A stretch of DNA of 64,000 nt from Streptomyces griseoviridis (GTDB lineage: Bacteria > Actinomycetota > Actinomycetes > Streptomycetales > Streptomycetaceae): the NCBI RefSeq assembly GCF_005222485.1, contig NZ_CP029078.1, positions 2,384,001 to 2,448,000 on the forward strand, given 5' to 3'. The number at the start of each line of letters is the position of its first letter. The first letter of the stretch is position 1. Shown here one piece after another: positions 61,256 through 64,000 of this stretch. Below the pieces are notes generated by a model that worked only from the letters and a program-made list of their open reading frames with translations, was not told the origin of the DNA and made no database searches. The translations under genes were made by a program, and so were the position numbers.

Positions 61256-62152
61256 ATGAAACGCGCAGGCTGCCTTCTCTTCGCGGCCGTCCCCGTGATC
61301 GTCACGGCGGCGGTGTACTTCCTGGTGCCCGTGGGCTCCGACGGAGGCGACGGGGGCGGGACGGGCGGCTCCGCGTCGCGGGACGCCAAGGCACGGGCCG
61401 AGCGGGAGCGGGCCGCGGACGACGAGGTGATCGCCGACCTGCCGCCCGGGCTCGCCTCGCCCGCCGGGAAGGAGCTGGCGCAGAAGCTGGTGGCGAGCGC
61501 CGAGAACTCGACGCTCGACTGGCGCAGCGCCTACGGCTACATCGAGGACATCGGCGACGGCCAGGGCTACACGGCCGGGGTGGTGGGGTTCTGCACCGGC
61601 ACCCACGATCTGCTGACGCTGGTGGAGCGGTACACGAAGGCGCATCCGGACAATGGCCTGGCCACCTATCTGCCGGCGCTGCGGAAGGTGGACGGCACCG
61701 ACTCGCACGAGGGTCTCGATCCCGGTTTCACCGGCGCCTGGAAGGCGGAGGCGGCCCTGCCGGCGTTCCGCGCGGCGCAGGACGAGGAGCGCGACCGGGT
61801 CTACTTCGATCCGGCCGTGCGGCTCGCGAAGCTCGACGGGCTGGGCACGCTGGGCCAGTTCATCTACTACGACGCGATGGTCTTCCACGGTCCCGGTACC
61901 GGCCCCACCGGCTTCTACGGGCTGCGCGAGCACGCCCTGAAGGAGGCGGACACCCCGTCCGAGGGCGGTTCGGAGCCGTCGTTCCTGGACATCTTCCTCG
62001 ACCTGCGGGAGAAGGCGATGCGGGCGAAGCAGCCGGGCATCGACACCAGCCGGGTCGACACCGCGCAGCGGCGGTTCCTGTACGACGGGAACCTGGACCT
62101 GAAGCCGCCGCTGATCTGGAAGGTGTACGGGGAGACGTACAAGGTGCCCTGA
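61256..62152 (+). CDS. Chitosanase, glycoside hydrolase family 46
   Basis: 298 residues. The N-terminus is a hydrophobic signal or anchor (GCLLFAAVPVIVTAAVYFLV) followed by a Gly-rich spacer. The GH46 core starts near residue 75: the proton-donor Glu is in LVASAENSTLDWRSAYGYIE and the general-base Asp in DIGDGQGYTAGVVGFCTGTH, as in the Streptomyces N174 enzyme. It endo-cleaves the beta-1,4 bonds of chitosan outside the cell. No cleavage motif is clear, so it may stay membrane-bound. Confidence 0.93.
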   Translation: MKRAGCLLFAAVPVIVTAAVYFLVPVGSDGGDGGGTGGSASRDAKARAERERAADDEVIADLPPGLASPAGKELAQKLVASAENSTLDWRSAYGYIEDIGDGQGYTAGVVGFCTGTHDLLTLVERYTKAHPDNGLATYLPALRKVDGTDSHEGLDPGFTGAWKAEAALPAFRAAQDEERDRVYFDPAVRLAKLDGLGTLGQFIYYDAMVFHGPGTGPTGFYGLREHALKEADTPSEGGSEPSFLDIFLDLREKAMRAKQPGIDTSRVDTAQRRFLYDGNLDLKPPLIWKVYGETYKVP

Positions 62153-62166
62153 CAGTACGGGACATG

Positions 62167-62218
62167 CGGCGGCGCCTGCCCAGTCGTCCGGTCGGGGACT
62201 GGCGGGCAGGCGCCGTCG
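62167..62218. terminator. Large hairpin after the chitosanase gene
   Basis: GGCGCCTGCCC (62171) pairs perfectly with GGGCAGGCGCC (62204), and CCAGTC with GACTGG inside. It lies between convergent genes. Confidence 0.75.
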
Positions 62219-62221
62219 TTG

Positions 62222-62243
62222 TTCCGTACGCCTTTGTACGGAA
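62222..62243. terminator. Second hairpin, on the gltD side
   Basis: TTCCGTAC-GCCTTT-GTACGGAA is a perfect 8-bp stem with a 6-base loop, 58 bp past the gltD stop. It probably ends the gltBD transcript. Confidence 0.6.
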
Positions 62244-62301
62244 GGTTCTTGAGGGTCCGTCAGGTCGCGGCGGTCGGGCCGTGGGTCGTCGGGCCTCTCC
62301 G

Positions 62302-63757
<1,456 letters not shown>

Positions 63758-63765
<8 letters not shown>

Positions 63766-64000
63766 GGGTCGCCGCCTCCATCATCTTCTCGGTGATCTCG
63801 GTCTCGGTGAGACCCGCTCGCTCGGCGGCGTCCTTGGCGGCGAGCACTGCCTTGTACGTACTGGGGATGATCTTGCTGAAGCGTTCGACGGCGGTGTCCC
63901 ACTCGGCGAGCAGCTTCTCGGCGACCGTGGAGGCGGTCTCCTCCTGGTGCCGGCGCACCACTTCGTGCAGCCACTGCTTGTCGGCGTCGTCCAGCGCCTC
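63758..64000 (-). CDS. gltB: Glutamate synthase large subunit, C-terminal end (cut by window edge)
   Basis: Only the last 80 residues are present: HQEETASTVAEKLLAEWDTA, VERFSKIIPSTYKAVLAAKD and the final MMEAATHG. The segment RFSKIIPSTYKAVL is typical of the end of the large subunit, which holds the glutaminase and synthase sites outside this window. The stop lies inside the first codons of gltD. Confidence 0.9.

Overview
The window looks like a piece of a Streptomyces chromosome. The sequence is very GC-rich, GTG starts are common, and the gene set is typical of the genus: coaE, rpsA with long acidic/glycine tails, polA, a liv operon, an ANTAR response regulator, pyruvate kinase and gltBD. 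All family names below come from reading the translated sequences; no database search was run.

Layout. 1-26.4 kb is a core-like block: a TPR protein (partial), coaE, a PAC2 protein, rpsA, a SAM methyltransferase, the helicase HrpB, a DUF3068 protein, a secreted lytic transglycosylase, a DUF4184 membrane protein, polA, an FdhF/YdeP-type molybdopterin oxidoreductase, a hotdog thioesterase and a complete branched-chain amino-acid ABC transporter (livK, then an attenuator-like hairpin, then livHMGF), ending with a PdtaR-like ANTAR regulator. At 26.5 kb is an odd tRNA with a CAA anticodon and no long variable arm, followed by a strong terminator and a free-standing LAGLIDADG-like gene. Pyruvate kinase, a SIMPL protein and a Tat-exported nucleotidase follow.

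31.7-41.3 kb is an accessory region full of decay: an IS5-type transposase with a probable programmed slip plus inactivating indels, an IS3 remnant, a frameshifted integrase-like gene, a truncated Rhs-type gene beside a DUF6228 gene, a LysR/DapA-type divergent pair, and a lone lysine/ornithine N-monooxygenase (siderophore type) preceded by a short ORF that may be the stub of a lost decarboxylase gene. 41.4-48.9 kb carries aminopeptidase N, a receiver-only response regulator, chorismate mutase, a divergent AraC/GH35 beta-galactosidase pair and an unassigned HEVAH/zinc-ribbon protein.

49.0-60.4 kb is the most coherent system: a KstR2-type regulon for catabolism of steroid C/D-ring remnants (two SDRs, echA20, ipdA, ipdB, ipdC, a lipoprotein gene, fadA6, kstR2, ipdF and two acyl-CoA dehydrogenases). 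Both divergent promoters share a 17-bp operator (CCTAACAA[A/G]TGTTTGGT) that fits the mycobacterial KstR2 consensus. No fadD3-like ligase is present, so entry into the pathway must be encoded elsewhere. One of the dehydrogenases carries a repetitive Ser/Thr/Pro insert. The window ends with a VWA protein, a GH46 chitosanase and gltD with the 3' end of gltB.

At the scale of the whole window, the plus strand is C-rich from roughly 11 to 27 kb and G-rich from 27.4 to about 50 kb, irrespective of gene direction. The switch lies at the tRNA/LAGLIDADG locus.
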